Shown here: positions 1 to 9,444 of the stretch, piece after piece | Layout: every line of letters begins with the position of its first letter | Numbering within the stretch: position 1 is the first letter of the stretch | Assembly: GCA_945641355.1 (NCBI GenBank) | Contig: CALZEQ010000012.1 | Span: 1 to 64,000 of the forward strand | Source: an uncultured Mediterranea sp. | Lineage (GTDB): Bacteria > Bacteroidota > Bacteroidia > Bacteroidales > Bacteroidaceae | Length of the DNA stretch: 64,000 nt | Direction: 5' to 3' | The notes under the pieces: model-generated | The model's database searches: none | What the model saw: the letters and a program-made list of their open reading frames with translations, nothing else | What the model was told of the DNA's origin: nothing | Translations under genes and position numbers: made by a program

Positions 1-120
1 TGAGAGGCCCATTGGCAGAGTCAAATATGCGCTAATTTAATTCCGCCAACGGGTTAATTTTAAATGGACTCACATAGAAGAGGCTGCCCGCAAGGATACA
101 GCCACGAACAGCCTGAAGTC

Positions 121-438
121 TCAGATGACAACGGCCGTTCCGCAAGCTGTCACCATCAGCATGGAATTGCTGTCGCCCAGCGCCTCGTAATCCAGGTCAA
201 CCCCTATCACGGCATTGGCTCCCATCAAAACGGCTCGGTCGGCCATCTCTTTCAGCGCAATGTCCTTGGCCTCGCGCAGCACCTGCTCGTACGAACCGCT
301 CCGTCCGCCCACAATGTCGCGGATGGATGCCAGAAAGTCCTTCACTATGTTGGCGCCGATAATGGTTTCACCGGTTACCAACCCTTTGTATTCTCGGATG
401 GGATGTCCCTCAATGTGGGGAGTAGTTGTTACAATCAT
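121..438 (-). CDS. YbjQ/UPF0145 family protein
   Basis: A 105-residue protein of the YbjQ (UPF0145, heavy-metal-binding-like domain) family. These are small oligomeric proteins of unknown biochemical role. Typical family features are the opening [11 protein letters not shown], the central segment [26 protein letters not shown] (quoted in part: GANIVKDF and GGRSGSYE) and the closing [14 protein letters not shown] chose the ATG at 438 because the family begins there; the reading frame stays open 36 codons further upstream but that part has no family character. It lies about 100 bp downstream of recO on the same strand, so co-transcription is possible. The family assignment is firm; no function can be stated. 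Confidence 0.85.
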   Translation of the reverse strand: MIVTTTPHIEGHPIREYKGLVTGETIIGANIVKDFLASIRDIVGGRSGSYEQVLREAKDIALKEMADRAVLMGANAVIGVDLDYEALGDSNSMLMVTACGTAVVI

Positions 439-538
439 AGCACTCACATTATTTATGTTCTCTGTTTCATCAGACGCACGCATGCCTGGTTTTGTCACAC
501 CTCCCAGCCGTCTTTTTTCGCCTCCATCCGGAGAAGGT

Positions 539-1267
539 TCAGTCAAACAGCTCGCGCAACACCTCCAGCGACTTCAGCTCGGGGAAACCCGGCAGGTGAA
601 GGCGGTAATAGTCGTTCATCAGCAGGAGGCAACGCATCCGCTCCTCACGGTTCAGTGCAAAGAGGTGCATCGTCTCGTAGTTCATGCGCAGCAGCAGGGG
701 CAGGCGGGCTGCCTCGGCAGGCGACAGGAAATGTGTATGGGTGAACGGCCGCAAGGGGGTGAAACAGGCTGCTTGCATGTCGAAATAGAACCCCTCCTGG
801 TATTCGTCCAGATTGGGATAGAGACCCAAGAAACGCGAAAGCCGCATCAAGAAGACCAGATGGAAGTTGGCAAAACCACTCGTGCACTCGTCCAGCCATA
901 CGATGGAGTGATGGAGGTAGGCAAAGAGTGGACCATTCTGGGCCTCTTCACGCACTGCCCGATAGAGAAACTCCGCCAGAAAGAAGGCGATGGCCGACTT
1001 CCGAGGGTCATAGGGCAGCGAGACAAAGGGATGGAGAGACTTTACCTCCTTTACCTTATATATAGAGGTGGAAGAACGGAAATCGGCCTCCAACTCAACC
1101 AAAGCCAACGGCTGGAAGAGGACCGACTTGACCAGCGACTTGCGCGAACGAGGAACAGGCACCTGAAACGAAGCCCTTCCGCACATCTCTGTATAGACGT
1201 CGGCAATAAGGTAGCCGTCCTTGTATTTCAAGGTACGCAATACGATACCTGCAGTCCGTTGTAACAT
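539..1267 (-). CDS. recO: DNA repair protein RecO
   Basis: A 242-residue RecO, the recombination mediator that works with RecR to load RecA onto SSB-coated single-stranded DNA. The N-terminal OB-fold is recognisable ([17 protein letters not shown], then a basic [10 protein letters not shown] stretch), followed by the helical C-terminal domain with the Bacteroidetes-type pattern [14 protein letters not shown]. The start at 1267 fits the family. The frame remains open for 32 hydrophobic codons upstream, but these overlap the promoter (-7 element at 1292-1299) and are unlikely to be translated. It is transcribed divergently from tRNA-Glu and rpsT. Confidence 0.92.
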   Translation of the reverse strand: MLQRTAGIVLRTLKYKDGYLIADVYTEMCGRASFQVPVPRSRKSLVKSVLFQPLALVELEADFRSSTSIYKVKEVKSLHPFVSLPYDPRKSAIAFFLAEFLYRAVREEAQNGPLFAYLHHSIVWLDECTSGFANFHLVFLMRLSRFLGLYPNLDEYQEGFYFDMQAACFTPLRPFTHTHFLSPAEAARLPLLLRMNYETMHLFALNREERMRCLLLMNDYYRLHLPGFPELKSLEVLRELFD

Positions 1268-1291
1268 AGTTCTACGAATGAATTGATAGTG

Positions 1292-1299
1292 CAAAGCTA
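1292..1299 (-). promoter_or_regulatory. Candidate recO -7 element
   Basis: On the minus strand this reads TAGCTTTG, a full match to the Bacteroidetes -7 consensus TAnnTTTG, 25 bp upstream of the recO start. No clear TTTG -33 element is seen at the expected distance. Confidence 0.5.
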
Positions 1300-1457
1300 T
1301 GAAAACTCCTGCAATAATGAAAAAACTGAGTCGAAAAACAATAAAAAGAAGTGGAATGAGCAATCAAATAGATGTAAGCAATATACTGTATTTCAATTGT
1401 TTGTGATTTTGTTGTCAAAAAAGTTAAGAAGAATGTGCATTATTTTTTTGAGATTGT

Positions 1458-1488
1458 TTTGCCAATTCAAAAATAGTTTCTACCTTTG
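1458..1488 (+). promoter_or_regulatory. Promoter of tRNA-Glu (and perhaps rpsT)
   Basis: TTTG at 1458-1461, 19 bp spacer, then TACCTTTG at 1481-1488. This matches the Bacteroidetes primary-sigma consensus (TTTG-N19-21-TAnnTTTG) in both boxes and in spacing. It lies 55 bp before the tRNA-Glu gene. Confidence 0.8.
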
Positions 1489-1543
1489 CATCCGCAAACG
1501 AAAGAAAATCCGTATGCACGAGCGGGAACGCTCACCAAGGCCC

Positions 1544-1615
1544 GGCCCCTTCGTCTATCGGTTAGGACGCAAGATTTTCATTCTTGAAAGGGGGGTTCGA
1601 TTCCCCCAGGGGCTA
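1544..1615 (+). tRNA. tRNA-Glu (anticodon TTC)
   Basis: A complete cloverleaf of 72 nt. The acceptor arms GGCCCCT and AGGGGCT pair (G-U at position 1-72). The anticodon stem CAAGA/TCTTG encloses loop TTTTCAT with anticodon TTC, and the T arm is GGGGG-TTCGATT-CCCCC. No CCA is encoded. It sits between a strong promoter and rpsT, 32 bp ahead of the latter. Confidence 0.95.
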
Positions 1616-1647
1616 CAAGTAATAACAAAATTAAAAGATTAGTCGAG

Positions 1648-1902
1648 ATGGCAAATCACAAATCATCACTGAAAAGAATCAGACAAGAAGAAAAGAGAAG
1701 ACTTCACAACAGATATTATGGCAAGACCATGAGAAATGCTGTTCGTAAACTTCGTGCAACTACCGAAAAGGCAGAAGCAATAGCTATGTACCCAAGTGTC
1801 GTTAAGTTGTTGGACAAATTGGCCAAGACCAATATCATCCACAAGAACAAGGCTAACAACCTGAAATCGAAATTGGCGAAGTACATCAACAAGCTCGCCT
1901 AA
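1648..1902 (+). CDS. rpsT: 30S ribosomal protein S20
   Basis: An 84-residue basic protein, [18 protein letters not shown] at the start, typical of bacterial S20, which binds 16S rRNA in the body of the small subunit. The helical pattern and normal length leave little doubt. It follows tRNA-Glu closely and may be read from the same promoter. A rho-independent terminator follows 32 bp after the stop. Confidence 0.97.
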   Translation: MANHKSSLKRIRQEEKRRLHNRYYGKTMRNAVRKLRATTEKAEAIAMYPSVVKLLDKLAKTNIIHKNKANNLKSKLAKYINKLA

Positions 1903-1934
1903 GCGGAACTTATCATCATTCCACATACATAGGA

Positions 1935-1963
1935 GCCGGACTTTCCCATAAGTTCGGCTTTTT
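1935..1963 (+). terminator. Terminator after rpsT
   Basis: Stem GCCGGACTT (1935-1943) with AAGTTCGGC (1950-1958), one G-T pair, loop of six bases, followed by a run of five T. A standard intrinsic terminator. Confidence 0.85.
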
Positions 1964-2044
1964 CTGTAGGTACACCACAGCTGTATCTCTGCCGACAGGA
2001 CAGAGTTTTTTCTTTTTTCAATAGCATATTTGCAGAAAAAGCCC

Positions 2045-2052
2045 TATCTTTG
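2045..2052 (+). promoter_or_regulatory. Candidate gyrB -7 element
   Basis: TATCTTTG, a full match to TAnnTTTG, 56 bp ahead of the chosen gyrB start. A T-rich tract (2006-2018) lies where the -33 box should be, but there is no exact TTTG. Confidence 0.6.
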
Positions 2053-2108
2053 CAATAAGTTAAGTGGCATTTATACTTACTAAGTATTACAACAAGGTAT
2101 TATTTGAT

Positions 2109-4082
2109 ATGACTGAAGAAGAGAAGATAATCGGCGAAAACAATTATTCAGCCAGCAACATCCAGGTGTTGGAAGGTTTGGAAGCTGTCCGTAAACGTCC
2201 TGCCATGTACATTGGCGACATCAGCGAGAACGGTCTGCATCATCTGGTTTACGAAGTAGTAGACAACTCCATTGACGAGGCCATGGCCGGCTATTGCGAC
2301 CACATCGAGGTGACCATCAATGAGGACAACTCCATCACTGTACAGGATAACGGTCGTGGTATTCCTGTAGATTTCCACGAAAAGGAGAAGAAGTCGGCAT
2401 TGGAAGTGGTCATGACCGTTCTTCATGCCGGAGGTAAATTTGACAAGGGCTCCTACAAAGTGTCAGGAGGTTTGCACGGTGTGGGTGTGTCGTGTGTCAA
2501 CGCCCTCTCCACCCACATGAAGACCCAAGTGTTCCGCAACGGAAAGGTTTACCAGCAGGAGTACGAGTGCGGCAAACCGCTTTACCCCGTCAAAGAGGTG
2601 GGTACATGCGATCCAGGCTACACGGGAACCAAGCAGACGTTCCATCCGGACGCCACCATCTTCACAGTCACTGAATACAAATATTCTACATTGCAAGCCC
2701 GCCTGCGCGAACTGGCCTATCTGAACAAAGGTATCCGCATCACACTGACCGACCTGCGTACGATAGAAGAGGACGGAACCCATCCTACGGAGACCTTCCA
2801 TAGCGAAGAGGGCGTGAAGGAGTTTGTCCGTTTCCTGAACAGCAACAACACGCCGCTGTTTGACGATGTCATCTATCTGAATACGGAGAAGGCCGGCGTG
2901 CCCATCGAATGTGCCATCATGTACAACACGGGCTATCGGGAGAACCTTCACTCCTACGTCAACAACATCAACACCAAAGAGGGTGGAACGCACGAAGCCG
3001 GATTCCGCTCTGCACTGACCCGTGTGCTGAAGAAGTATGGCGAAGACACGTGCGCCAAGCAGCTGGAGAAGGCAAAGGTGGAGATTTCGGGCGAGGACTT
3101 CCGCGAGGGGCTGATAGCCGTCATCTCGGTGAAGGTAGCCGAACCGCAGTTTGAGGGACAGACCAAGACCAAGCTGGGCAACAGCGAGGTGAGCGGTGCC
3201 GTCAACCAGGCCGTGGGTGAAGCGTTGACTTACTATCTGGAGGAACATCCCAAAGAGGCCAAGCTCATCGTAGAAAAGGTGCTGTTGGCAGCAACAGCCC
3301 GCGTGGCTGCACGCAAGGCACGTGAGAGTGTGCAGCGCAAGTCGCCCATGTCGGGCGGAGGTATGCCCGGCAAGCTGGCGGACTGCTCCAGCAAGGACCC
3401 CGAAGAGTGCGAACTGTTCCTGGTCGAGGGTGACTCGGCAGGCGGTTCGGCCAAGCAGGGACGCAACCGTACCTATCAGGCCATCCTGCCGCTGCGAGGC
3501 AAGATTCTGAACGTGGAGAAGGCCATGTGGCACAAGGCCTTTGAAAGTGACGAAGTAAACAACATCATACAGGCGCTGGGCATCCGCTTCGGGGTGGACA
3601 GCGAGGACAGCAAAGAGGCCAATATCGACAAGCTGCGCTATAAGAAGGTCATTATCATGACCGATGCCGACGTCGATGGCTCACACATCGACACCCTGAT
3701 TATGACCCTCTTCTTCCGCTACTTCCCGCAGGTAATCCAGAATGGCTATCTGTACATCGCTACGCCGCCTCTCTACCTCTGTACGAAGGGAAAGGTGAAG
3801 GAGTATTGCTGGACCGACCAGCAGCGCCAACGCTTCATTGACACGTATGGAGGGGGCTCGGAAAACGCCATCCATACCCAACGCTACAAAGGTCTGGGTG
3901 AGATGAATCCCGAGCAGCTGTGGGAGACAACCATGAATCCAGAAAACAGAATGCTGAAGCAGGTACACTTGGAGAATGCCGCAGAAGCCGACTACATTTT
4001 CTCCATGCTGATGGGCGAGGACGTAGGGCCACGCCGCGAATTCATTGAGAAGAATGCCCGCTACGCCAACATCGACGCCTAA
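2109..4082 (+). CDS. gyrB: DNA gyrase subunit B
   Basis: A 657-residue type IIA topoisomerase ATPase subunit, which with GyrA introduces negative supercoils. The GHKL ATPase domain shows EGLEAVRKRPAMYIGD and DNGRGIPV. The transducer domain follows. The TOPRIM domain has EGDSAGGSAKQGRNR near residue 440 and the metal-binding DADVDGSHI near 520. The C-terminus MGEDVGPRREFIEKNA is typical. The ATG at 2109 (MTEEEKIIGENNY) fits the family; an alternative start at 2064 would put the coding region almost up to the -7 element. GyrB rather than ParE is inferred from overall similarity and could be checked against the other paralogue. A two-sided terminator follows. Confidence 0.93.
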   Translation: MTEEEKIIGENNYSASNIQVLEGLEAVRKRPAMYIGDISENGLHHLVYEVVDNSIDEAMAGYCDHIEVTINEDNSITVQDNGRGIPVDFHEKEKKSALEVVMTVLHAGGKFDKGSYKVSGGLHGVGVSCVNALSTHMKTQVFRNGKVYQQEYECGKPLYPVKEVGTCDPGYTGTKQTFHPDATIFTVTEYKYSTLQARLRELAYLNKGIRITLTDLRTIEEDGTHPTETFHSEEGVKEFVRFLNSNNTPLFDDVIYLNTEKAGVPIECAIMYNTGYRENLHSYVNNINTKEGGTHEAGFRSALTRVLKKYGEDTCAKQLEKAKVEISGEDFREGLIAVISVKVAEPQFEGQTKTKLGNSEVSGAVNQAVGEALTYYLEEHPKEAKLIVEKVLLAATARVAARKARESVQRKSPMSGGGMPGKLADCSSKDPEECELFLVEGDSAGGSAKQGRNRTYQAILPLRGKILNVEKAMWHKAFESDEVNNIIQALGIRFGVDSEDSKEANIDKLRYKKVIIMTDADVDGSHIDTLIMTLFFRYFPQVIQNGYLYIATPPLYLCTKGKVKEYCWTDQQRQRFIDTYGGGSENAIHTQRYKGLGEMNPEQLWETTMNPENRMLKQVHLENAAEADYIFSMLMGEDVGPRREFIEKNARYANIDA

Positions 4083-4122
4083 TCAAATTTACTAACATAG
4101 CCTAACTCACATCTTACGAAGA

Positions 4123-4163
4123 AAGCCCCGGCTTATAGGAACAATCCTACATAGCCGGGGCTT
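4123..4163. terminator. Bidirectional terminator, gyrB / DUF3109
   Basis: Perfect 11-bp stem AAGCCCCGGCT / AGCCGGGGCTT, continued by an inner stem TAGGA / TCCTA with loop ACAA. It sits between two converging genes and has T-rich (plus strand) flanks on its right side. Confidence 0.8.
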
Positions 4164-4191
4164 CTTTCATTGTACCACCTCCTTACAAGCG

Positions 4192-4776
4192 TCAAGCGAT
4201 GTACCCTTGTTTCTTCAGCTCTTCAGCGGCCTGTTCCAACTCATGATACCACGCCTCGCCAAACTTGCGGACAAGCGGTTCGCGCAAGAAGCGATAGACC
4301 GGCACGTCCTCCTTCTGTCCCAAGAGGAATGCCGCCTTGCATACATTCCAGCGATGGTAGTTGACCGCTTTATAAGGGCCGTAATCGCCTATACGTATGG
4401 GATAGAGATGGCAGGAAATGGGTTTGTAGAATGAGGTCCTGCCTGCCCGATAAGCCTTCTCGATGGCACAATAGCAGCATCCCTTTTCATCGTAGCAGGT
4501 GAACACACAATCTTTGTCGTTGACAATGGAGGTCACCAGATCGCCTTCGCAATCGGTGTAGACCACACCTTGCCTCTCAATCACCGCACGCGCCTCGGGC
4601 GACAATTCGTCCCACACCACCGACAACACCTCTTCCAACTGCTCCACCTCGTCCAACTCGACGGGTGCTCCGGCATCTCCTTCGATGCAACACGCCCCCT
4701 TGCAGGCACCCAAGTCGCAAAGAAACTTCTCGCGGAAAACATCCAGCGAAACCACTACATTATCTATCTGTACCAT
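4192..4776 (-). CDS. DUF3109 family cysteine-rich protein
   Basis: A 194-residue protein of the DUF3109 family, common in Bacteroidetes and of unknown function. Cysteines cluster in CDLGACKGACC near the N-terminus, in CVFTCYDEKGCCYC in the middle and in ISCHLYPIRI, a pattern like the YkgJ-type zinc- or iron-chelating proteins. Metal or Fe-S binding is therefore an inference. I chose the ATG at 4776 (MVQIDNVVVS) because GGAGAAGAG stands directly before it; the frame is open 13 codons further, into the gpmI terminator. It lies downstream of gpmI on the same strand. Confidence 0.85.
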   Translation of the reverse strand: MVQIDNVVVSLDVFREKFLCDLGACKGACCIEGDAGAPVELDEVEQLEEVLSVVWDELSPEARAVIERQGVVYTDCEGDLVTSIVNDKDCVFTCYDEKGCCYCAIEKAYRAGRTSFYKPISCHLYPIRIGDYGPYKAVNYHRWNVCKAAFLLGQKEDVPVYRFLREPLVRKFGEAWYHELEQAAEELKKQGYIA

Positions 4777-4794
4777 CTCTTCTCCATTTTTATG

Positions 4795-4833
4795 AAAAAA
4801 GGAGGGTGCGTCCACAACGGCGGCACACCCTCC
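4795..4833 (-). terminator. Terminator after gpmI
   Basis: On the minus strand an 8-bp stem GGAGGGTG / CACCCTCC is followed by six T (4795-4800). It lies between the gpmI stop and the DUF3109 start, so the downstream gene may depend partly on readthrough. Confidence 0.75.
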
Positions 4834-4853
4834 TCGCGTCTTTATTCCGATGT

Positions 4854-6371
4854 TTATTTAATCAAGTCCTTACCTGTCATCTCCGTCGGCTGGGCCATAC
4901 CCAAAATGTGAAGGATGGAAGGAGCTACGTCGGCCAACACGCCGTCCTCCACGCGAGCCTCCTTGTTGTCCGTCACATAGACAAAGGGAACGGGATTCAG
5001 CGAGTGTGCCGTGTTGGGCGTACCGTCCTCGTTCAGTGCATGGTCGGCATTGCCATGGTCGGCAATGATAATCACCTCATAGCCGTTGGCCTTGGCAGCC
5101 TCTACGGTATCCTTCACGCAGTTGTCAATGGCGACAACCGCCTTCTCGATAGCTTCATAGATGCCTGTATGACCCACCATGTCACCGTTTGCATAGTTCA
5201 CCACGATGAAGTCGTACTTCTGCGTACCGATGGCCTCCACCAACTTGTCCTTAACCTCGTAGGCACTCATCTCCGGCTTCAGGTCATAGGTAGCCACTTT
5301 GGGAGATGGCACCAGGATACGCTCTTCCTGATCATACGGAGTTTCGCGTCCACCGTTGAAGAAGAAGGTTACGTGCGCATACTTCTCCGTCTCGGCAATG
5401 TGCAACTGCGTCTTGCCACTGTTGGAGAGATATTCGCCCAACGTATTCTGCACATTCTCCTTGTCAAAGAGGATGTGTACACCTGTGAAGCTTGCGTCAT
5501 AAGGAGTCATACAGTAATATTGCAGACCGGGGATGGTCTTCATGCCGGTCTCAGGCATATCCTGCTGCGTCAAGACGATAGTCAGCTCCTTGGCACGGTC
5601 ATTGCGATAGTTGAAGAAGATGACTACATCACCCTCCTTGATGGTACCGTCCACCGTAGCATTGTTGATAGGCTTGATAAACTCATCGGTCACGCCTTCG
5701 TCGTAGCTCTCCTGCATGGCCTGTACCATGTCATCGGCTTGCTTGCCGTCACCGTTTACCAGTAGGTCGTAAGCTGTCTTGACACGTTCCCAACGCTTGT
5801 CGCGGTCCATGGCATAGAAACGTCCCACAATGGAGGCAATGCGTCCGGCCGACTGTGCGCAATGAGCAGTCAGCTGTTCGATGAAGCCCTTACCGCTCTT
5901 GGGGTCGGTATCACGACCGTCCATGAAACAGTGTACAAACGTGCGCTCGCCCACACCATACTCTTTGGCTATGTCGCAGAGGGCAAAAAGGTGCTCCAGC
6001 GAGCTGTGAACGCCACCGTTAGAGGTCAGACCCATAAAGTGAACGTTCTTCCCCTGCTCCTTGGCGTAAGTGAAAGCTGCCACAATCTCCTTGTTCTGAC
6101 GGATGCTTCCGTCGGCACAAGCGCGGTTAATCTTCACTAGGTCCTGGTAAACGATGCGTCCGGCACCGATGTTGAGGTGTCCCACTTCCGAATTACCCAT
6201 CTGTCCGTCGGGCAAACCGACATTCTCACCACTGGCCTGTAGCTGCGAATGCGGATAGTTGGCCAACAGACTGTCCCAATATGGAGTGGGAGTATTGAAA
6301 ATCACATCGTCTTTCTTGTGGTCGCCCATTCCCCAACCATCAAGAATCATTAAAAGGGCTTTCTTACTCAT
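4854..6371 (-). CDS. gpmI: 2,3-bisphosphoglycerate-independent phosphoglycerate mutase
   Basis: A 505-residue cytosolic glycolytic enzyme that interconverts 3- and 2-phosphoglycerate using two manganese ions. It belongs to the alkaline phosphatase superfamily. Visible signatures are LMILDGWG (metal Asp), [17 protein letters not shown] with the phosphorylated Ser61, MDGRDTDP, the [10 protein letters not shown] substrate loop, and the C-terminal metal site IIADHGNAD followed by [10 protein letters not shown]. Length is normal for the family. It has its own candidate -7 element (6474-6481) and a terminator, so it looks monocistronic. Confidence 0.96.
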   Translation of the reverse strand: MSKKALLMILDGWGMGDHKKDDVIFNTPTPYWDSLLANYPHSQLQASGENVGLPDGQMGNSEVGHLNIGAGRIVYQDLVKINRACADGSIRQNKEIVAAFTYAKEQGKNVHFMGLTSNGGVHSSLEHLFALCDIAKEYGVGERTFVHCFMDGRDTDPKSGKGFIEQLTAHCAQSAGRIASIVGRFYAMDRDKRWERVKTAYDLLVNGDGKQADDMVQAMQESYDEGVTDEFIKPINNATVDGTIKEGDVVIFFNYRNDRAKELTIVLTQQDMPETGMKTIPGLQYYCMTPYDASFTGVHILFDKENVQNTLGEYLSNSGKTQLHIAETEKYAHVTFFFNGGRETPYDQEERILVPSPKVATYDLKPEMSAYEVKDKLVEAIGTQKYDFIVVNYANGDMVGHTGIYEAIEKAVVAIDNCVKDTVEAAKANGYEVIIIADHGNADHALNEDGTPNTAHSLNPVPFVYVTDNKEARVEDGVLADVAPSILHILGMAQPTEMTGKDLIK

Positions 6372-6473
6372 AATCTATATTTTATTAAACATTCATTTCG
6401 TTACCGATTCACCAACCCGCTATGCAGCAGCCGATCGGGGAAAGAGGGGAACGCATCTTGCCTGTTCCGAGTG

Positions 6474-6481
6474 CAAAAATA
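6474..6481 (-). promoter_or_regulatory. Candidate gpmI -7 element
   Basis: Minus-strand TATTTTTG, a full match to TAnnTTTG, about 100 bp upstream of the gpmI start. No convincing -33 box. Confidence 0.45.
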
Positions 6482-6534
6482 CGCATTAATTCTGATTTAT
6501 CTGTTCTCTGCCGAAGAAAACGTGCATGTGAAGA

Positions 6535-7989
6535 TTAACTCTTCCAACGGAATGAAGCGACCGACTTCGCAGGAAGCTCGTAGCAGAAGGTGTGCTTGCC
6601 GTCGGTCACCTCCAGCCGACGTGCCGTGTCGCCCTCATTCATCGCCACATCGGCATACGTCCCGTCAGGATTCTCGAAAGCGGCATGAGTCACCTGGAGG
6701 GGAGCCTGACTGATGCCTATACGAACAGCTCCCGGCCGTACCACTGCCGAAAGATGGCCGATGACATAGTAGTGCGAATTGCGGGTGATGGTGGCGTAGT
6801 CGGTTCGGTCAATGTCCACTGCGCCATAACAACTTCTGCATCCCCCCTCACGATTGGGCCCGCGTTCAGAATCGAGCATCAGATTCCACACAATGACCGC
6901 CTTGCACCAGTTGTTTACCGTTCCCAATGCCACTTCACGCATATCTTCCATCAAACGGTACTCCAGATTGCGTCCATCGTTCCACATGCCTATCGAGGTC
7001 TCCGTAAAGATAAGTTCCTTGTCGGGACGCTGGGTGTGGATGTCATTCAGTTCCTCACGATTGCCACAATAGTTATGGTAAGCAGCACCGGTCAGGAAAG
7101 CGGCAGTGACCTCGTCGTCATACATGCGGAGGGGATAGTCTTCCTGCCCCTCCACATTGTCATAGTTGTAGTTGTGGTCGAAGGCATAAATCTTCACATT
7201 CAGACCGGCCTGTTTGAAGGCAGGGCCGAGTGCCTCTCTGACAAACGCCTGCTCTTCCTTCCATTCCATATACAAAGAGGCCGAATTGCCTCTGTTCAGC
7301 GGTTCGTTCTGTGGCGTGACGGCATAGATGGGAATCCCCTCCTGACGGAACGCCTCTACCCACTTTACGAAATAGGTAGCATACGCCTTATAACAAGATG
7401 GGTTCAGCTGTCCGCTTGTCCACGAATCATAGGGTTTCCGCTCCGTCAGATTGTTCACCTTCATCCATTTGGGACAGGTCCAAGGAGAACCCAATATCTT
7501 CACATCTGGATTGATAGCCAGCATCTCCTTCAGGACGGGGATGACATACTCCTTCTCTTCCGGCTGCAATGCGAAATGCTCGATTCCCGGCTCGTCACAA
7601 CAGGTGTATTCGCTCAATGAGAAGTCGGAACAGCCGATGGAGATGCGGACATAGCTATAGCCCATGCCCTTTTCCACCGAAAAGGTCTCTTCCAGAAAGC
7701 GATGACGGTCTTCGGCCGACATCTGCAACAGATTGTAGCAGGTAGAACCTGTCATGGCAGCCCCAAAGCCATCCATGACCTGATAGCGGGTTGACGGATT
7801 CAGCACGATACAGGTGTCGGACGCTGCTTTCTGCGTCTTCACCACCTCCTTGGCAAAATCCTTGGAGCGATTATTGGTAGTGACATAAGCCTCCACCGTA
7901 TCCTTCGACTCGCGCGTGCAGGAGGAGACCGTGAGCAGCAGACATCCGCACAAGCTGCTCAACAGTGTGTTCATTTTACTTGTCTTCAT
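6535..7989 (-). CDS. GH30 family glycosidase, lipoprotein
   Basis: A 484-residue glycoside hydrolase of family 30 (glucosylceramidase-like fold). A signal peptide with lipobox VSSC (Cys24) implies a surface or periplasmic lipoprotein. The TIM-barrel landmarks are FGAAMTGS, YVRISIGCSDFS, LGSPWTCPKWMK, the acid/base Glu229 in TPQNEP and the nucleophile Glu330 in FTETSIG. A beta-sandwich side domain forms the C-terminus. Related Bacteroides GH30 enzymes act on beta-1,6-glucan or beta-glucosides, so that is the likely substrate class but not proven. The gene lies 37 bp after the DUF2851 gene and no SusC/D is nearby, so it stands outside a utilisation locus. Confidence 0.88.
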   Translation of the reverse strand: MKTSKMNTLLSSLCGCLLLTVSSCTRESKDTVEAYVTTNNRSKDFAKEVVKTQKAASDTCIVLNPSTRYQVMDGFGAAMTGSTCYNLLQMSAEDRHRFLEETFSVEKGMGYSYVRISIGCSDFSLSEYTCCDEPGIEHFALQPEEKEYVIPVLKEMLAINPDVKILGSPWTCPKWMKVNNLTERKPYDSWTSGQLNPSCYKAYATYFVKWVEAFRQEGIPIYAVTPQNEPLNRGNSASLYMEWKEEQAFVREALGPAFKQAGLNVKIYAFDHNYNYDNVEGQEDYPLRMYDDEVTAAFLTGAAYHNYCGNREELNDIHTQRPDKELIFTETSIGMWNDGRNLEYRLMEDMREVALGTVNNWCKAVIVWNLMLDSERGPNREGGCRSCYGAVDIDRTDYATITRNSHYYVIGHLSAVVRPGAVRIGISQAPLQVTHAAFENPDGTYADVAMNEGDTARRLEVTDGKHTFCYELPAKSVASFRWKS

Positions 7990-8026
7990 GGTTTACATAT
8001 AGTTTAACAATAATGTATCAGACCCT

Positions 8027-9301
8027 TCACTTCCTGCGCAAATACTCATACCCGAAGCGACAACGGAGGCAGTCGCGACGTTCGCAATACCTCCGATGCA
8101 GCTGGATGAGGGCTTGCGAATCGGAAGCCGTAGTCACTTGCAGGCCAACGGCATCCCACTGGCGAACGATGAAATTGTCCTCCGCCTTCAACGCCTCCAG
8201 AAATACCATGGCCCGATTGCACAATGCCTCCTCACACCGATAGCGGCCGTAAGCGTACAGGAAGGGAACGATCGTATTGATAATCACCAGCTCTTGTGCC
8301 CGCTTTCCCAACGTCTTCTCCCTACGAGGCGAAAGTTTCTGGAAAGTGAAATGTTCCGTCCAGTAGGGTGAAGTCTGGAGCTGCAACAGCTTCTTGACTT
8401 CTTCTATTCCGGCCGCCTCCATAAAGCGTGAGAAGAGCGACTGCTCCTTGTGATAGAAAAAGGCCAGCTGCGCCATGCGTACATGGGGAAAGTTATCGGG
8501 GCGCATGCGCAATAGACGCCACCGCTCTGCAGGAAGTGGAGCGGACAACTGAAACTTGTGCTGCAAATAGCGGAATTCGTTGCGCAACCCGCGGAAATAA
8601 TCGTCAGCTTCAGGCGGCTCTTGTTCCAACAAGCCCGCCTGTCCAAAAAATAGGGCCTCAACCTGTTGCAGATTGTCGCGATGCTTGTCTACAGCCCGAA
8701 AGGGAAGGCGCAAAGCCCAGGCTTCGAATGCATCACTGTTCAGCCCAAATCCGAAGTTGCGTGCCAAGGTCACAAAGAAGGCATCCTCCCACCGGTGGTC
8801 GCAACGCTCCAAACGCTGATAGACCTGCTCTGTTTTCTGCTCTAGACGCTCCACCTGCAAAGCCGAAAGCCATGAGTGAATCACCAATCGGGACAGCGAA
8901 GGCAACACAGCATAGCAAGGAGGGGTTATCTCGTTACGGCACAATTCTTCATAATGGAGTGACACCTTAGGCGGACAGGTAAGCTGCAACTGCGGAATGG
9001 GCGTGCCATCGGTTCGACACACGGCACAGTCTGCCTCTCCTACCACATGCAGAATCACGCTGTCATAGGCCTTGTCCGACTGATGGCCATGGCGCATCCA
9101 GTCAGAGGACCGTTGGTGTATCTCCACGTTTCCCACCCACAATGTTCCACCCAACTTCAGCTTGGCATTGAAGAAGTCAGGCCCCGCATCGGTATTGGCC
9201 AGACCGGCATCAATGACCTCCACAGACTCCCCCGAGGTAGTAGAAAGCGGCTCCAGCGGGAAGATTTTATGTTTCCAGACGTAATGCAGCAGTTTTTCCA
9301 T
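8027..9301 (-). CDS. DUF2851 family protein
   Basis: A 424-residue protein of the DUF2851 family, found across Bacteroidetes, function unknown. The family-like start is MEKLLHYVWKHKIFP, followed by DAGLANTDAGPDFFNA and the GNVEIHQRSSDWMRHGH segment, which looks like an ordered catalytic or binding motif but has no assigned role. The C-terminus is rich in Cys and Arg (CERRDCLRCRFGYEYL). The ATG at 9301 is preferred over an upstream in-frame ATG at 9361, which would read through the promoter. It is divergent from dapB. Confidence 0.85.
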   Translation of the reverse strand: MEKLLHYVWKHKIFPLEPLSTTSGESVEVIDAGLANTDAGPDFFNAKLKLGGTLWVGNVEIHQRSSDWMRHGHQSDKAYDSVILHVVGEADCAVCRTDGTPIPQLQLTCPPKVSLHYEELCRNEITPPCYAVLPSLSRLVIHSWLSALQVERLEQKTEQVYQRLERCDHRWEDAFFVTLARNFGFGLNSDAFEAWALRLPFRAVDKHRDNLQQVEALFFGQAGLLEQEPPEADDYFRGLRNEFRYLQHKFQLSAPLPAERWRLLRMRPDNFPHVRMAQLAFFYHKEQSLFSRFMEAAGIEEVKKLLQLQTSPYWTEHFTFQKLSPRREKTLGKRAQELVIINTIVPFLYAYGRYRCEEALCNRAMVFLEALKAEDNFIVRQWDAVGLQVTTASDSQALIQLHRRYCERRDCLRCRFGYEYLRRK

Positions 9302-9327
9302 TGTTAAGAAGACGTTAATGATATCCG

Positions 9328-9335
9328 CAAATGTA
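9328..9335 (-). promoter_or_regulatory. Candidate -7 element for the DUF2851/GH30 genes
   Basis: Minus-strand TACATTTG, full match to TAnnTTTG, 27 bp before the DUF2851 start. Confidence 0.5.
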
Positions 9336-9345
9336 AGAAAAATAT

Positions 9346-9353
9346 TATCTTTG
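9346..9353 (+). promoter_or_regulatory. Candidate dapB -7 element
   Basis: TATCTTTG, full match to TAnnTTTG. Only ten bases separate it from the opposing minus-strand -7 element, so the two promoters overlap. The leader to dapB is about 85 nt. Confidence 0.6.
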
Positions 9354-9444
9354 CGACTCATAATAAAGAAGTTTCTGAAACAAAAAGCTGTTTTTATTTG
9401 GATAACAGTCTTTCAGACGCAAAAACATTAAAGAAGAACGAACA

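Noticed and set aside
1..120. Possible structured RNA at the window start
   Set aside because: There are short GC-rich pairings but no match to tmRNA, RNase P or SRP RNA ends that I can support.
215..1264. Long plus-strand open frame (349 codons) opposite ybjQ and recO
   Set aside because: It is antisense to two recognisable genes and shows no family features, so it is a shadow of their codon pattern.
1283..1642. Open frame covering the tRNA-Glu gene
   Set aside because: It spans a promoter and a tRNA, has a low-complexity sequence and no homology I recognise.
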